NCBI GenBank assembly: GCA_947496235.1
Contig: CANMCE010000006.1
Coordinates: 62,001 to 126,000 of the forward strand
Source of the DNA: an uncultured Glaciecola sp.
Lineage (GTDB): Bacteria > Pseudomonadota > Gammaproteobacteria > Enterobacterales > Alteromonadaceae
Direction: 5' to 3'
Length of the DNA stretch: 64,000 bases
Below the pieces are notes generated by a model. That model searched no databases. It was not told where the DNA came from and saw nothing but the letters and a program-made list of their open reading frames with translations. The translations under genes and the position numbers were made by a program. This document shows, one piece after another, positions 24,056-34,595 of the stretch (position 1 is its first letter; every line of letters starts with the position of its first letter).

Positions 24056-24084
24056 AAAAGCCGCTTAATCAATCTAAGCGGCTT
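24054..24084 (-). terminator. intrinsic terminator of the hexR-pyk transcript
   Basis: AAGCCGCTTA pairs with TAAGCGGCTT around a seven-base loop. Read leftward it is followed by six U residues; read rightward the U-run is poor, so it mainly serves pyk. Confidence 0.82.
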
Positions 24085-24109
24085 CGTACACCTTCTTAAT
24101 GACGAGTTA

Positions 24110-25549
24110 CTAGTCTGCAATCACTACAACTTTGCAAGCGTTTGTAGCACCTATGGTTTCCATTTTATCCCCATAGGTCAATATAAACTGGTCACCCGGT
24201 TTAAGTAAGCCACTCTCTTTCAGTGTCAGCATCACGTCTCTGGTCATTTCACCGGGAGCACTTACAGTTGAATCAAAATAGAGAGGAATGACCCCACGAT
24301 ACAATGCCATGCTGTTAAGTGTTTTGGTATGACGTGATAAAGCAAAAATAGGCAGGGCAGAGGTAATTCGGGACATTAACTTAGGTGTTTGTCCACTTTC
24401 AGTCAAACCAACGATGGCTTTAATATCTGGTAAGTGATTGGCAGCATAAACAGCTGATAGCGCAATGGCTTCGCTAACATCATTAAATGTATCTTCTAAA
24501 CGGTGTTTACTAATTCTCACACTTCTATGGGTTTCAGCGCCTTCACACACTCTTGCCATAGCTGCAACGGTTTCTATTGGAAATTCGCCTGCGGCAGTTT
24601 CAGCTGACAACATAACAGCATCTGTACCATCAAGAACAGCATTTGCAACATCCATTACTTCCGCACGAGTTGGCATTGGGCTAGAAATCATGGATTCCAT
24701 CATCTGGGTGGCGGTAATTACAACTTTGTTGAGCTGACGTGAACGAGCAATTAATTTCTTTTGCACACCAACTAATTCAGCATCGCCAATTTCCACCCCT
24801 AAGTCACCTCGGGCGACCATAACTGCATCGGAAGCGAAAATAATGTCATCTATGGCTTCATCGCTAGCAACTGTTTCTGCTCGTTCAACTTTAGCGCAGA
24901 TTTTAGCGTGACAACCTGCTTCTACAGCTAACTTTCTTGCGTAGTCTAAATCAGCGCCTGAACGAGGGAAGGAAACCGCTAAGTAATCCACTTCCATTTT
25001 TGCTGCAGTTTTAATATCTTCTTTGTCTTTATCAGTCAGTGCAGCGGCAGATAATCCGCCACCTTGGCGATTTATTCCTTTATTATTACTAAGCTTCCCA
25101 CCTACAGTGACTTCGGTGTGAACTTTTCTGCCCTCTACATGCGTCACTTTTAATTGAATTCGGCCGTCATCGAGTAACAATATATCGCCACTCTCTACAT
25201 CATCAGGCAAGGCCTTATAATCGATGCCAACAGCTGTTTCGTCACCGTCTTCTTTACCCAATTCTGCGTCTAGAATAAAGGCTTGACCTATGGCTAGTTT
25301 AACAGGACCGTTTTTAAATCTAGAAACACGAATTTTAGGACCTTGCAAATCGCCTAATATTGCAACATAAATCCCTAGTTTCTTAGCCGCATTTCTTACA
25401 CGTTGGGCACGTTCTATATGATCTTCAGCTTGTCCGTGCGAAAAGTTCATTCTGACGACATTAGCGCCAGCTTTTAAAATGCCTTCAATCATTTCAGGTG
25501 TGTCAGTAGCAGGACCTAATGTAGCAAGTATCTTAGTTCGACGAGTCAT
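24110..25549 (-). CDS. pykA: pyruvate kinase, PykA type
   Basis: Pyruvate kinase makes pyruvate and ATP from PEP and ADP. The 479-residue protein begins [16 protein letters not shown], with [19 protein letters not shown], the [11 protein letters not shown] metal/phosphate segment and [10 protein letters not shown] near the active site. The length and N-terminus fit PykA (type II) rather than PykF. It follows hexR by 20 bp in the same direction, so HexR control through the shared promoter is likely. Confidence 0.95.
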   Translation of the reverse strand: MTRRTKILATLGPATDTPEMIEGILKAGANVVRMNFSHGQAEDHIERAQRVRNAAKKLGIYVAILGDLQGPKIRVSRFKNGPVKLAIGQAFILDAELGKEDGDETAVGIDYKALPDDVESGDILLLDDGRIQLKVTHVEGRKVHTEVTVGGKLSNNKGINRQGGGLSAAALTDKDKEDIKTAAKMEVDYLAVSFPRSGADLDYARKLAVEAGCHAKICAKVERAETVASDEAIDDIIFASDAVMVARGDLGVEIGDAELVGVQKKLIARSRQLNKVVITATQMMESMISSPMPTRAEVMDVANAVLDGTDAVMLSAETAAGEFPIETVAAMARVCEGAETHRSVRISKHRLEDTFNDVSEAIALSAVYAANHLPDIKAIVGLTESGQTPKLMSRITSALPIFALSRHTKTLNSMALYRGVIPLYFDSTVSAPGEMTRDVMLTLKESGLLKPGDQFILTYGDKMETIGATNACKVVVIAD

Positions 25550-25569
25550 ATTCTGTTCTCAATAATCTG

Positions 25570-26424
25570 TTAGTTATTTTCTTGGCGATTGAAGCGAGAG
25601 TTTCGCAAGGTATCTTTTACACGTTTTAGATTTTCTCTAAACTTATTTCCTCTACGCAAAGTAAAGCCCGTTGCTAAAACATCAATAAGAGTCAGTTGGG
25701 CTATTCTCGACGCCATTGGCATGTATAAATCTGTATCTTCTGGTACTGATAGTGACAGAACATAATTACAAGCTTTTGACAACGGACTGCCTTCTGTAGT
25801 TATGCCTATAACAGTGGCGTCGTTTTCGCGAGCGATATTAGCCACATCTACTAGGCTTTTTGTGCGTCCGGTATGAGAGATAAAAATAACAACTTCACCC
25901 TCTCGGCTATTCATACAGCTCATACGTTGCATCAAAATGTCATCAAAGTGCACGACAGGAACATTAAATCTAAAAAACTTGTTTACAGCGTCGTGGCAAA
26001 CTGAAGCAGAAGCACCTAAGCCAAAAAAAGATATCTTTTTAGCTTGGGTGAGTAAGTCAACCACGCGATTAACCATCGCTATATCCACCGATTGTCGGGC
26101 TACTTCCAATGCCGCCATGGTTGATTCAAAAATCTTATTGGTGTATTCGGATGGGCCATCAAATTCATCTACGTGTCGGTTCACGTAGGGAGTTCCGTTA
26201 GCTAAACTTTGTGCTAAGTGCAATTTAAAGTCGGGATATCCCTTAGTGTCTAATCGGCGGCAAAATCGATTGACCGTAGGTTCGCTTACATTCGACATCT
26301 TTGCTAGCGCTGCAATACTTGAATGTATAGCTACTTGAGGATTGGCGAGAATAACTTCAGCGACTTTCTTTTCAGACTTACTGAACTCAGCCATATCTAG
26401 CGAAATTTTTTCTAAAATATTCAT
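25570..26424 (-). CDS. hexR: HexR transcriptional regulator of central carbon metabolism
   Basis: HexR is a RpiR-family regulator that senses the Entner-Doudoroff intermediate KDPG. The 284-residue protein has an N-terminal HTH_6 domain (about 1-77, with MSNVSEPTVNRFCRRL as recognition region) and a C-terminal SIS sugar-phosphate domain (about 120-260, FFGLGASASV and FISHTGRTKSLVD). Divergent placement from zwf-pgl-edd-glk-eda and co-direction with pyk strongly support HexR over other RpiR proteins. Confidence 0.95.
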   Translation of the reverse strand: MNILEKISLDMAEFSKSEKKVAEVILANPQVAIHSSIAALAKMSNVSEPTVNRFCRRLDTKGYPDFKLHLAQSLANGTPYVNRHVDEFDGPSEYTNKIFESTMAALEVARQSVDIAMVNRVVDLLTQAKKISFFGLGASASVCHDAVNKFFRFNVPVVHFDDILMQRMSCMNSREGEVVIFISHTGRTKSLVDVANIARENDATVIGITTEGSPLSKACNYVLSLSVPEDTDLYMPMASRIAQLTLIDVLATGFTLRRGNKFRENLKRVKDTLRNSRFNRQENN

Positions 26425-26702
26425 ATTATGGTCGCTATCTACAGAATTTGGTTAGATTTTGAAGCAATATTACTGTTTGTTTAGATGTTTGTCATTATAG
26501 TTGTAACTTTTATACAAAAAAAATTTTAGTAGAGCCTTCAGTAGAAGCAATTTTATTGGCTATTCTGATAATTTAATAGAACCTTCATTAATTCTTAAAA
26601 AACAATAAGTAAAGAGTTTTATTAGCTTATTTCTAGCTGTTCTTGTAAACGTATTCATGCAAAGGGTTAACTAATCTATATCAATCTAATTGATAAAATA
26701 TT

Positions 26703-26717
26703 TGTAATTTTACTACA
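26703..26717. promoter_or_regulatory. HexR-like operator upstream of zwf
   Basis: TGTAATTTTACTACA differs by one base from the TGTAATWWWATTACA pattern known for HexR in Shewanella and relatives. It lies 52-66 bp before the zwf ATG, where a repressor could block the promoter. Confidence 0.72.
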
Positions 26718-26719
26718 TT

Positions 26720-26733
26720 TGTAGTTAACTACG
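26720..26733. promoter_or_regulatory. second palindrome adjoining the zwf HexR site
   Basis: GTAGTTAACTAC (26721-26732) is a perfect 12-bp palindrome, and with the preceding T reads as a compact HexR-like half-site pair. It overlaps a third inverted repeat, ACTACA-TT-TGTAGT (26712-26725), formed with the right half of the first site. This may allow two dimers to bind. Confidence 0.45.
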
Positions 26734-26768
26734 CATACAAAATTTTTCACATTTTCTGAGGCATAAAA

Positions 26769-28262
26769 ATGTCATCCGAAACCAAATACGAACCCATCGA
26801 TTTTGTTTTATTCGGTACTATGGGCGACTTAGCAAGACGCAAGTTGTTACCTTCTTTATATCAGCTAGAGAAAGCTGGCTTTCTGCATGAAGGCACCAAG
26901 ATTCACGGTGTGGCAAGACAAAAACACACTCAAAAGCAATATGTAGAAATAGTAAAAGAGAACATCGAAAAGTTCTCTGGCGAACCCTTGTGCGAAGAAA
27001 CTTGGTCAAAATTTAGCAAACGCTTAGATTATGAACAAATTGATATGAAAAAACCGAGTGATTATAAGAAACTTGGTGAACATGTCGACGCATCAAGAGT
27101 TATGGTGTGTTATTTCGCGACTCCTCCCTCAATCTTTGGTGACATCTGCAAAGGCATGGATAGCGCTAGTTTGATTGATGATAGCGTGCGTGTTGTGCTT
27201 GAAAAGCCCATTGGCCATGACTTAGATTCTTCTAAAGTAATTAATGATCAAGTAGCTGAATTTTTTAAAGAAAAACAAATCTACCGTATCGATCACTACC
27301 TTGGTAAAGAAACGGTTTTAAATTTGATTGCTTTGCGTTTTGCAAACTCTATTTTTGCTACCAACTGGGATCATAATTGTATCGACCACATACAAATAAG
27401 TGTTGCAGAATCTGTTGGTATAGAAGGTCGTTGGGGCTATTTTGACGATGCAGGGCAAATGCGTGACATGGTGCAAAACCATTTACTTCAGATTCTTTCA
27501 CTTGTTGCAATGGAACCGCCTGCGACTTTGGATGCTGATAGCATTCGAGATGAAAAGTTAAAAGTACTAAAGGCACTTCGTCCTATCAATACATCAAATA
27601 TTTCTGAAAAAACTGTCAGGGGCCAATACATTTCGGGCTTTGTAGCAGGTAAAGAAGTACCTGGGTATTTAGATGAGCCAGATGCTAACCAGAAAAGTAA
27701 AACAGAAACCTTTGTCGCCATTAAAGTCGATATTGATAACTGGCGTTGGGCCGGTGTGCCGTTTTATTTAAGAACGGGTAAACGACTTCCGACTAAATAC
27801 AGTGAAATTGTTATCAACTTTAAGCGTCAGCCGCATAATTTGTTTGGTGATAGTTTCCAAAATCTGCCAGCGAATAAATTGGTGATCCGTTTGCAACCTG
27901 AAGAAGGTGTTGAAATAACGGTTATGAATAAAGTACCGGGACTAACAAGTTCTGGCTCCATGAATCTGCAAAAATCAAAACTGGATTTGAGTTTTTCTGA
28001 AGAATTCGCTGATGAAAGAATTGCCGATGCCTATGAAAAGCTGTTGTTAGAAGTAATGATAGGTAATCAGGCGTTATTTGTACGTCGTGATGAAGTTGAA
28101 CATGCATGGCAATGGGTAGATTCTATTATAGACGCTTGGGCAAAAGAAAATGAAGATCCTGAGCCTTATCAAGCCGGTACGTGGGGACCTGTTTCCTCTA
28201 TTGGACTTCTCGCTAGAGAAGGCCGTACATGGTATGAAGCTAAATTAAAGAAAAAGAAATAA
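26769..28262 (+). CDS. zwf: glucose-6-phosphate 1-dehydrogenase
   Basis: Zwf oxidises glucose 6-phosphate to 6-phosphogluconolactone, the entry to the Entner-Doudoroff and pentose-phosphate routes. The 497-residue protein has the nucleotide segment FGTMGDLARRKLLPSLY at about 15-31 and the active-site signature RIDHYLGKE (173-181). It is first of five tightly packed genes (zwf-pgl-edd-glk-eda) that together turn glucose and glucose 6-phosphate into pyruvate and GAP. Upstream palindromes point to HexR control. Confidence 0.98.
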   Translation: MSSETKYEPIDFVLFGTMGDLARRKLLPSLYQLEKAGFLHEGTKIHGVARQKHTQKQYVEIVKENIEKFSGEPLCEETWSKFSKRLDYEQIDMKKPSDYKKLGEHVDASRVMVCYFATPPSIFGDICKGMDSASLIDDSVRVVLEKPIGHDLDSSKVINDQVAEFFKEKQIYRIDHYLGKETVLNLIALRFANSIFATNWDHNCIDHIQISVAESVGIEGRWGYFDDAGQMRDMVQNHLLQILSLVAMEPPATLDADSIRDEKLKVLKALRPINTSNISEKTVRGQYISGFVAGKEVPGYLDEPDANQKSKTETFVAIKVDIDNWRWAGVPFYLRTGKRLPTKYSEIVINFKRQPHNLFGDSFQNLPANKLVIRLQPEEGVEITVMNKVPGLTSSGSMNLQKSKLDLSFSEEFADERIADAYEKLLLEVMIGNQALFVRRDEVEHAWQWVDSIIDAWAKENEDPEPYQAGTWGPVSSIGLLAREGRTWYEAKLKKKK

Positions 28263-28264
28263 AG

Positions 28265-28957
28265 ATGCCGTTGATAGAACATACTTTTAATAACGCAAAT
28301 ACGTTAAACAGTGAATTTGCCAGCGAAATTGTAGCTAAACTTAAAGCTGCAATTGCCACTAATGGGCGCGCTTCTATCGCAGTAAGCGGAGGTTCAACAC
28401 CTAAACCCCTGTTTCAAATATTGTCAAAAGATGAAACACTGGATTGGTCAAAAGTGACTGTTTTACTGGTTGATGAACGCTGGGTAGATGACAGTTCTGA
28501 TGCCAGTAATCAAACATTGGTGAAACAAAACCTCTTACAATGGGCAGCTTCTCAAGCTAATTATGTGTCGATAAAAACCAATGCTGAAAATGCAGTAGAT
28601 GCAGTAAATGAGATTAATCAAAGGTTATCTTCTGTGTTACCTATTGATATCATCATCTTGGGAATGGGCGCTGATGGGCATACCGCGAGTCTATTTCCTT
28701 GCAGTAAAGAGTTAGCCGAAGGCTTGGATTTATCCAATAACAATGCAGTCATCGCAACCCAACCAACAACAGCGCCACATCAAAGAATGTCGTTGACACT
28801 TGCCAGTATTATTAGTGCGAATTCTATTTATTTACACATTACTGGTGATGAAAAAAGAGCCGTACTTACCGATGCATTGAAAAATGCCACGCCAATGGAA
28901 AAACCTATCTTGGCGGTGGCAGAAAATGCTGATTTACATTTAATGTGGGCCCCCTAG
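28265..28957 (+). CDS. pgl: 6-phosphogluconolactonase
   Basis: Pgl hydrolyses 6-phosphogluconolactone to 6-phosphogluconate. The 230-residue protein, of the NagB/DevB-like type, shows [20 protein letters not shown] and [15 protein letters not shown]. It starts 2 bp after the zwf stop, so translation is probably coupled. Confidence 0.96.
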   Translation: MPLIEHTFNNANTLNSEFASEIVAKLKAAIATNGRASIAVSGGSTPKPLFQILSKDETLDWSKVTVLLVDERWVDDSSDASNQTLVKQNLLQWAASQANYVSIKTNAENAVDAVNEINQRLSSVLPIDIIILGMGADGHTASLFPCSKELAEGLDLSNNNAVIATQPTTAPHQRMSLTLASIISANSIYLHITGDEKRAVLTDALKNATPMEKPILAVAENADLHLMWAP

Positions 28958-28959
28958 AT

Positions 28960-30780
28960 ATGAATTCCATTATCCAAGAAGTTACTCAACGTATCATTGA
29001 GCGTAGCACACACACTCGCGCTGCTTACCTAAAAAAGATTGAGAAAGCACGAATAGATGGACCTCACCGAGGTGAGCTATCCTGCGGAAACCTAGCGCAT
29101 GGTTTTGCTGCATGTGGCAAGCAAGAAAAGTCTGATTTACGCAGTATGATAAAAGCCAATATAGCTATTATCTCTTCATATAACGATATGCTAAGCGCAC
29201 ATCAGCCTTATGAAAGTTACCCCCAAGTGCTTAAAGACGCGGTAGCAGAAGTGGGTAGCGTAGCACAATTTGCCGGCGGTGTTCCTGCCATGTGTGATGG
29301 TGTTACTCAAGGTAATCCAGGCATGGAATTGTCTTTGATGAGCCGCGACAATATTGCAATGGGTACAGCCATTGGACTTAGCCATAATATGTTTGACGGG
29401 GCTTTGATGTTGGGCATTTGCGATAAGATCGTCCCCGGATTGTTGCTAGGAAGCTTAAGCTTTGGACATCTACCTACAGTTTTTGTACCCGCTGGTCCCA
29501 TGCCTTCAGGTCTACCAAATAAAGAAAAAGCGCGCGTGCGTCAAGCCTTTGCTGAAGGTAAAGTAGGTCGTGATGCCTTGTTAGAAGCCGAGTCACAATC
29601 TTATCATTCTGCTGGTACCTGTACTTTTTACGGGACAGCCAATAGTAATCAGCTAGTAGTCGAGATGATGGGACTGCACTTACCGGGCGCTTCTTTCGTT
29701 AATCCAGGTACTGAGCTACGGGATGCATTGACCAAAGCTGCTGCCAAGCAAGTGACGCGCTTGACGGATTTAGGCACTAATTATACGCCTATCGGTCATA
29801 TCGTTGATGCTAAAGCCATGGTTAATGGCATAGTGGCTCTATTAGCCACGGGTGGTTCTACCAATCACACTATGCACCTTGTCGCTGTCGCTAGAGCGGC
29901 TGGTTTAATAGTCAATTGGGATGATTTTTCTGATATATCAAGTGCAACGCCACTAATTACTCGTATTTACCCAAATGGTTCTGCGGATATTAATCATTTT
30001 ACCGCTGCTGGCGGCATGTCGTTATTATTCAAGAAATTATTGGATAAAGGCTTGTTGCACAATGATGTCACCACTATTTGTGGAAAAGGTCTAGAGCAGT
30101 ATACAAAAGAGCCTAAATTAAAAGATGGTGAGCTTTTTTGGGAAGATGGCCCACAAGAAAGTTTTGATACCAATGTATTTTCTGATATTGACACGCCATT
30201 TAAACCCGACGGTGGCTTATCGGTACTTTCGGGGAATCTTGGTAGAGCTGTAATAAAAACTTCTGCATTAAAGCAACCTGTTTGTCATATCAAAGCGCCA
30301 GCTGTGGTGTTTGAAAATCAATACGCTTTAGATGATGCATTTAAGTCCGGTGATTTGAATAAAGACTGCATTGTGGTGGTGAGGTTCCAAGGACCTGCTG
30401 CCATAGGTATGCCTGAGTTGCATAGGCTTACGCCGCCTTTAGGTGTACTTCAAGATAGAGGCTACAAGGTAGCTTTGGTTACTGACGGCCGAATGTCTGG
30501 CGCGTCTGGTAAAGTGCCAGCCGCTATTCATTTGACTCCAGAAGCTGTTAAAGGTGGATTGATCGGAAAAGTTCAAAATGGCGATTTAATTGAGATTAAT
30601 ACCGAGACAAATGAAATTACCTTACACGTGAGTGAGCAAGAATTAGCAGTTAGAGAACAAGCTAACGTAGATTTGTCAGAAAGTCACAAAGGTATGGGCC
30701 GTGAACTATTTGCTGGTATGCGCTCAACCATGACAGGTGCTGAAGAAGGTGCTTGTTCATTATTCATCGGTCAAGAGTAA
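28960..30780 (+). CDS. edd: phosphogluconate dehydratase
   Basis: Edd dehydrates 6-phosphogluconate to KDPG, the HexR ligand. The 606-residue IlvD/Edd-family protein has candidate Fe-S cluster Cys residues in [10 protein letters not shown] and [13 protein letters not shown], and [12 protein letters not shown] near the C-terminus. I start at ATG 28960 (MNSIIQEVT), just after the pgl stop; an in-frame start at 28945 would overlap pgl and add five residues not typical of the family. Confidence 0.97.
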   Translation: MNSIIQEVTQRIIERSTHTRAAYLKKIEKARIDGPHRGELSCGNLAHGFAACGKQEKSDLRSMIKANIAIISSYNDMLSAHQPYESYPQVLKDAVAEVGSVAQFAGGVPAMCDGVTQGNPGMELSLMSRDNIAMGTAIGLSHNMFDGALMLGICDKIVPGLLLGSLSFGHLPTVFVPAGPMPSGLPNKEKARVRQAFAEGKVGRDALLEAESQSYHSAGTCTFYGTANSNQLVVEMMGLHLPGASFVNPGTELRDALTKAAAKQVTRLTDLGTNYTPIGHIVDAKAMVNGIVALLATGGSTNHTMHLVAVARAAGLIVNWDDFSDISSATPLITRIYPNGSADINHFTAAGGMSLLFKKLLDKGLLHNDVTTICGKGLEQYTKEPKLKDGELFWEDGPQESFDTNVFSDIDTPFKPDGGLSVLSGNLGRAVIKTSALKQPVCHIKAPAVVFENQYALDDAFKSGDLNKDCIVVVRFQGPAAIGMPELHRLTPPLGVLQDRGYKVALVTDGRMSGASGKVPAAIHLTPEAVKGGLIGKVQNGDLIEINTETNEITLHVSEQELAVREQANVDLSESHKGMGRELFAGMRSTMTGAEEGACSLFIGQE

Positions 30781-30797
30781 ACGCGTAGGTGGATGCA

Positions 30798-31760
30798 GTG
30801 GAACATAACTTTATCGCAGATGTTGGTGGCACGAATATACGATTAGCCTTGGTTGAATCCGGCGACATTACATCGGTTAAAAAATATCTTTGTAATGACT
30901 TCTCTACCATTGAAGAGGCCATTAATCAGTTTAAACAGGATGTCAACGTCGTTAAGTTTTCAGCTGGGTGTATTGCTATAGCTTGCCCAGTGAATCATGA
31001 CGTGGTGAAAATGACCAATCATAGCTGGGTCTTTTCTAAGACGACATTGCAAGCTTCTTTAGGCTTGTCTGAAATGTATGTTATTAATGACTTCACCGCA
31101 GTTGCCTTCTCTTTACCTTGGCTTAAAGATGACCAAGTGATTCAAGTGGGTCAGGGTACTGCTATAGACAAAGGAAATATCGCCGTTTTCGGTCCGGGGA
31201 CAGGGTTAGGTGTAGAACACCTTACTTATACCTCAACAGGGTGGCAAACCCTAGATGGCGAAGGCGGACATGTGGATTTTTCGCCAAATGATGAAAATGA
31301 CATCATTATTTGGCATTACTTAAAAAGTTTACATGGTAGAGCTTCTGCTGAAGAAGTCATGTCAGGACGAGGAATCGTCAATATTTACAACGCGTTTTGT
31401 GGCCATAAAGGCATAAAACCTGTGTTTACCGACCCCGCTGATATTACCACTGCAGCTTTAAATAATGCTGATGAAACAGCTTATCAAACCTTACAACAGT
31501 TTTGTCGCATTATGGGCGCATTTGCGGGCAATCTTGCCCTGAATTTATGCACTACAGGTGGCGTATTTGTAGGTGGCGGTATTATTGGCAAGCTGGGTAA
31601 ATTCTTCTTGAATAGCGAATTTAGAGCTTATTTTGAAAATAAAGGAATGTTTAACCATTACGTTAAAGACATTCCGACCTTTATCATCGACGAACCTGAC
31701 CACGGTCTTTTAGGTGCGTTAGCTTATTTAACACAACAACAATCACAGAGTACAAAATAA
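30798..31760 (+). CDS. glk: glucokinase
   Basis: Glucokinase of the ROK-unrelated GlkA family phosphorylates free glucose with ATP. The motifs are IADVGGTNIRLAL at the N-terminus, VINDFTAVAFSLPWL, GPGTGLGVEHL and LDGEGGHVDFSP. Two GTG starts are possible, 30789 and 30798. I prefer 30798 (VEHNFIADVGG, 320 residues) because AGGTGG lies five bases upstream and the shorter N-terminus fits the family. It overlaps eda by one base (TAATG). Confidence 0.93.
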   Translation: MEHNFIADVGGTNIRLALVESGDITSVKKYLCNDFSTIEEAINQFKQDVNVVKFSAGCIAIACPVNHDVVKMTNHSWVFSKTTLQASLGLSEMYVINDFTAVAFSLPWLKDDQVIQVGQGTAIDKGNIAVFGPGTGLGVEHLTYTSTGWQTLDGEGGHVDFSPNDENDIIIWHYLKSLHGRASAEEVMSGRGIVNIYNAFCGHKGIKPVFTDPADITTAALNNADETAYQTLQQFCRIMGAFAGNLALNLCTTGGVFVGGGIIGKLGKFFLNSEFRAYFENKGMFNHYVKDIPTFIIDEPDHGLLGALAYLTQQQSQSTK

Positions 31761-32392
31761 TGAATAACTGGAAACACAGCTCAGCAGATATTTTTAGCCA
31801 AGGCCCTGTGGTCCCAGTGCTGGTAATCGATAATCTTGATGATGCATTACCGATTGCAGAAGCCCTGATGAAAGGTGGCATTAATGTGCTAGAAGTTACA
31901 CTTCGTACAGCCGCTGCAATGGACATTATTGAATTAATAGCGAAGGAAATTCCAGAAGCATTTATCGGAGCTGGTACTGTCACAAATCGTGACCAACTAA
32001 AAGCCGTCACCGATGTTGGCGCCAAATTCGCGATTAGCCCAGGGTTGACTGCTGACTTATTGCAAGCGGGCAGAGAGGGAAGTATCCCGCTAATTCCTGG
32101 AATCTCAAATATTTCAGATTTGATGAAAGCTAATGACGCTGGCTATGACCATTTGAAATTCTTCCCTGCAGAAGCTGCCGGCGGTGTAAAGACACTTAAA
32201 TCTATTGGCGGACCTTTCCCGAATACTGTTTTTTGTCCTACCGGTGGAATTGGGCCCGATAACTACAAAGAGTACCTTGCACTGAAAAATGTTAAATGTG
32301 TAGGCGGATCTTGGGTTGCGCCGTCTGAAGCCATTGAAAACAAAGAATGGCACATATTGACTAAACTAGCGCAAGAAGCAGTGAATATATAA
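31760..32392 (+). CDS. eda: KDPG aldolase (2-dehydro-3-deoxy-phosphogluconate aldolase)
   Basis: Eda splits KDPG to pyruvate and glyceraldehyde 3-phosphate. The 210-residue class I aldolase shows the catalytic Glu in LEVTLRT, GAGTVTN and the Schiff-base Lys just before FFPAEAAGG. Its ATG shares a base with the glk stop. It is the last gene of the operon, followed by a strong terminator. Confidence 0.98.
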   Translation: MNNWKHSSADIFSQGPVVPVLVIDNLDDALPIAEALMKGGINVLEVTLRTAAAMDIIELIAKEIPEAFIGAGTVTNRDQLKAVTDVGAKFAISPGLTADLLQAGREGSIPLIPGISNISDLMKANDAGYDHLKFFPAEAAGGVKTLKSIGGPFPNTVFCPTGGIGPDNYKEYLALKNVKCVGGSWVAPSEAIENKEWHILTKLAQEAVNI

Positions 32393-32414
32393 AGTCTTTA
32401 CTATTTAACTGTAG

Positions 32415-32438
32415 AAAAAGGGCGATAGCCCTTTTTTT
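32415..32438. terminator. terminator between convergent eda and mutarotase genes
   Basis: GGGC (32420-32423) pairs with GCCC (32428-32431) around GATA, flanked by five A and seven T residues, so the stem can extend with A-T pairs and act in both directions. Confidence 0.83.
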
Positions 32439-33324
32439 ATATCGTTTGTGTTGAGAAGCTTTGTGACAAGCTTGTTGTTTCACCAACTGCTAACTTCACT
32501 GGCGTTGTATTAGCAGCTTCAACACAAAGCATTTGTATAAATCCTTGAGTAGATATGTCTTTCATTGAGGATGCTCTGTCTAAGCCTGGATTCCATACTA
32601 CTAAACTGTCATGGCCTTTTTGCTTAATTTGTCGGTTGCCAAGTGCTTTTGTCTCAATAACCACTTGCTGTTCGCCTGAGACGTCAGTTTCAGCGGTATG
32701 TATACGATCAACTTCTCCCTTAATCATGTAGGGTGAACTAGTAGTAACCTCATATTCACCTGTAGGTTTATCGAAATAGTTGCTCGTAATCCCGTGTATT
32801 ATAACGTCCTCAACATTGTCGACGTGAAAATAAGTATGCAGAGCTTGGGTTAACTCGATAGTCTGATCACTATGGTTTTTTGTGCACAATAAAATGTCGC
32901 AGCTGTCAGAAAATGTAAAGCTAAGAGTTAAGTTTACGCCTTCGGGCAAATACTTGTTAGCAGTATCTTTGGGGGACAGCACTAAGATAGAAGAAACAAT
33001 TTTATTCTCTTGTTTATTTTCTGACACTTCAACGACTTGCCAATGTTGGTTTCTTACGAATCCGTGCGCAGGCGCTGATGAATCTTCGTGCATATTGGCA
33101 AACCAAGGCCAACAAACAGGCACTCCACCTCTAATCGGTGTCGCTTGATCAAAAATCGCTTGCTCGCTTAGCCATAGCAGATCTTTACCTGAGGACTTTG
33201 GAGTAAAAGACAATAAGTGACCGCCAAATAACGAGACTACCGCTATACATTGTTCGTTTTCGACAACGATAACGTCCCCGTATTTACCTGTTGCCTGTTT
33301 GATACTTGTTGTTGTGTTTTTCAT
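32437..33324 (-). CDS. yeaD: D-hexose-6-phosphate mutarotase, YeaD-like
   Basis: This aldose 1-epimerase-fold protein of 295 residues interconverts the alpha and beta anomers of glucose 6-phosphate in characterised YeaD-type relatives. GGHLLSFTP, IRGGVPVCWPWF, HGFVRNQHW and LTQALHTYFHV match the family, the last with a catalytic His candidate. It lies downstream of gapA on the same strand, separated by a terminator, the same gapA-yeaD adjacency as in E. coli. Confidence 0.93.
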   Translation of the reverse strand: MKNTTTSIKQATGKYGDVIVVENEQCIAVVSLFGGHLLSFTPKSSGKDLLWLSEQAIFDQATPIRGGVPVCWPWFANMHEDSSAPAHGFVRNQHWQVVEVSENKQENKIVSSILVLSPKDTANKYLPEGVNLTLSFTFSDSCDILLCTKNHSDQTIELTQALHTYFHVDNVEDVIIHGITSNYFDKPTGEYEVTTSSPYMIKGEVDRIHTAETDVSGEQQVVIETKALGNRQIKQKGHDSLVVWNPGLDRASSMKDISTQGFIQMLCVEAANTTPVKLAVGETTSLSQSFSTQTI

Positions 33325-33332
33325 AAGCGCAT

Positions 33333-33360
33333 AAAAAAACGGCTAATCAGCCGTTTTTTC
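33333..33360 (-). terminator. intrinsic terminator of gapA
   Basis: CGGCT (33340-33344) pairs with AGCCG (33349-33353) around AATC and lengthens with A-T pairs. Read leftward a run of U follows. It lies in the gapA-yeaD gap. Confidence 0.82.
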
Positions 33361-33372
33361 CAAAATTAAGAA

Positions 33373-34377
<1,005 letters not shown>

Positions 34378-34456
34378 TCACTTGTATTATATTGTGAAAA
34401 TTAATTACGAAAATTATGCACAATTATTAACTGAAATGCAAAACATAGATTAAAAT

Positions 34457-34471
34457 TGTTGTTAAATTACA
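34457..34471. promoter_or_regulatory. HexR-like operator in the gapA-malQ gap
   Basis: TGTTGTTAAATTACA matches the HexR pattern at 10 of 12 fixed positions and has a perfect right half (ATTACA). It lies about 90-100 bp before the gapA start and about 125 bp before malQ. gapA is a known HexR target in Shewanella, which favours gapA. A further repeat, TTACAA-AA-TTGTAA, is at 34544-34557 next to malQ. Confidence 0.58.
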
Positions 34472-34595
34472 AAATTGATAATGTCATGTTAATTGCAAAC
34501 GTATTCAATTGGGAATTTGGCGGTCTTGGTGAATAATGCAGCGTTACAAAATTGTAAATGACGAATGATATAACCATTTAAGTTAGGAATAACAA

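Larger units (their letters stand above)
26425..26768. promoter_or_regulatory. 344-bp divergent control region, hexR-pyk and zwf operon
   Basis: This AT-rich gap serves both directions. Near the zwf side it contains the HexR-like palindromes listed separately. Nearer hexR there is a weaker inverted repeat (TTGTA and TACAA around seven bases, 26501-26517) that could serve autoregulation. I do not assign -10 and -35 boxes. Confidence 0.65.
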
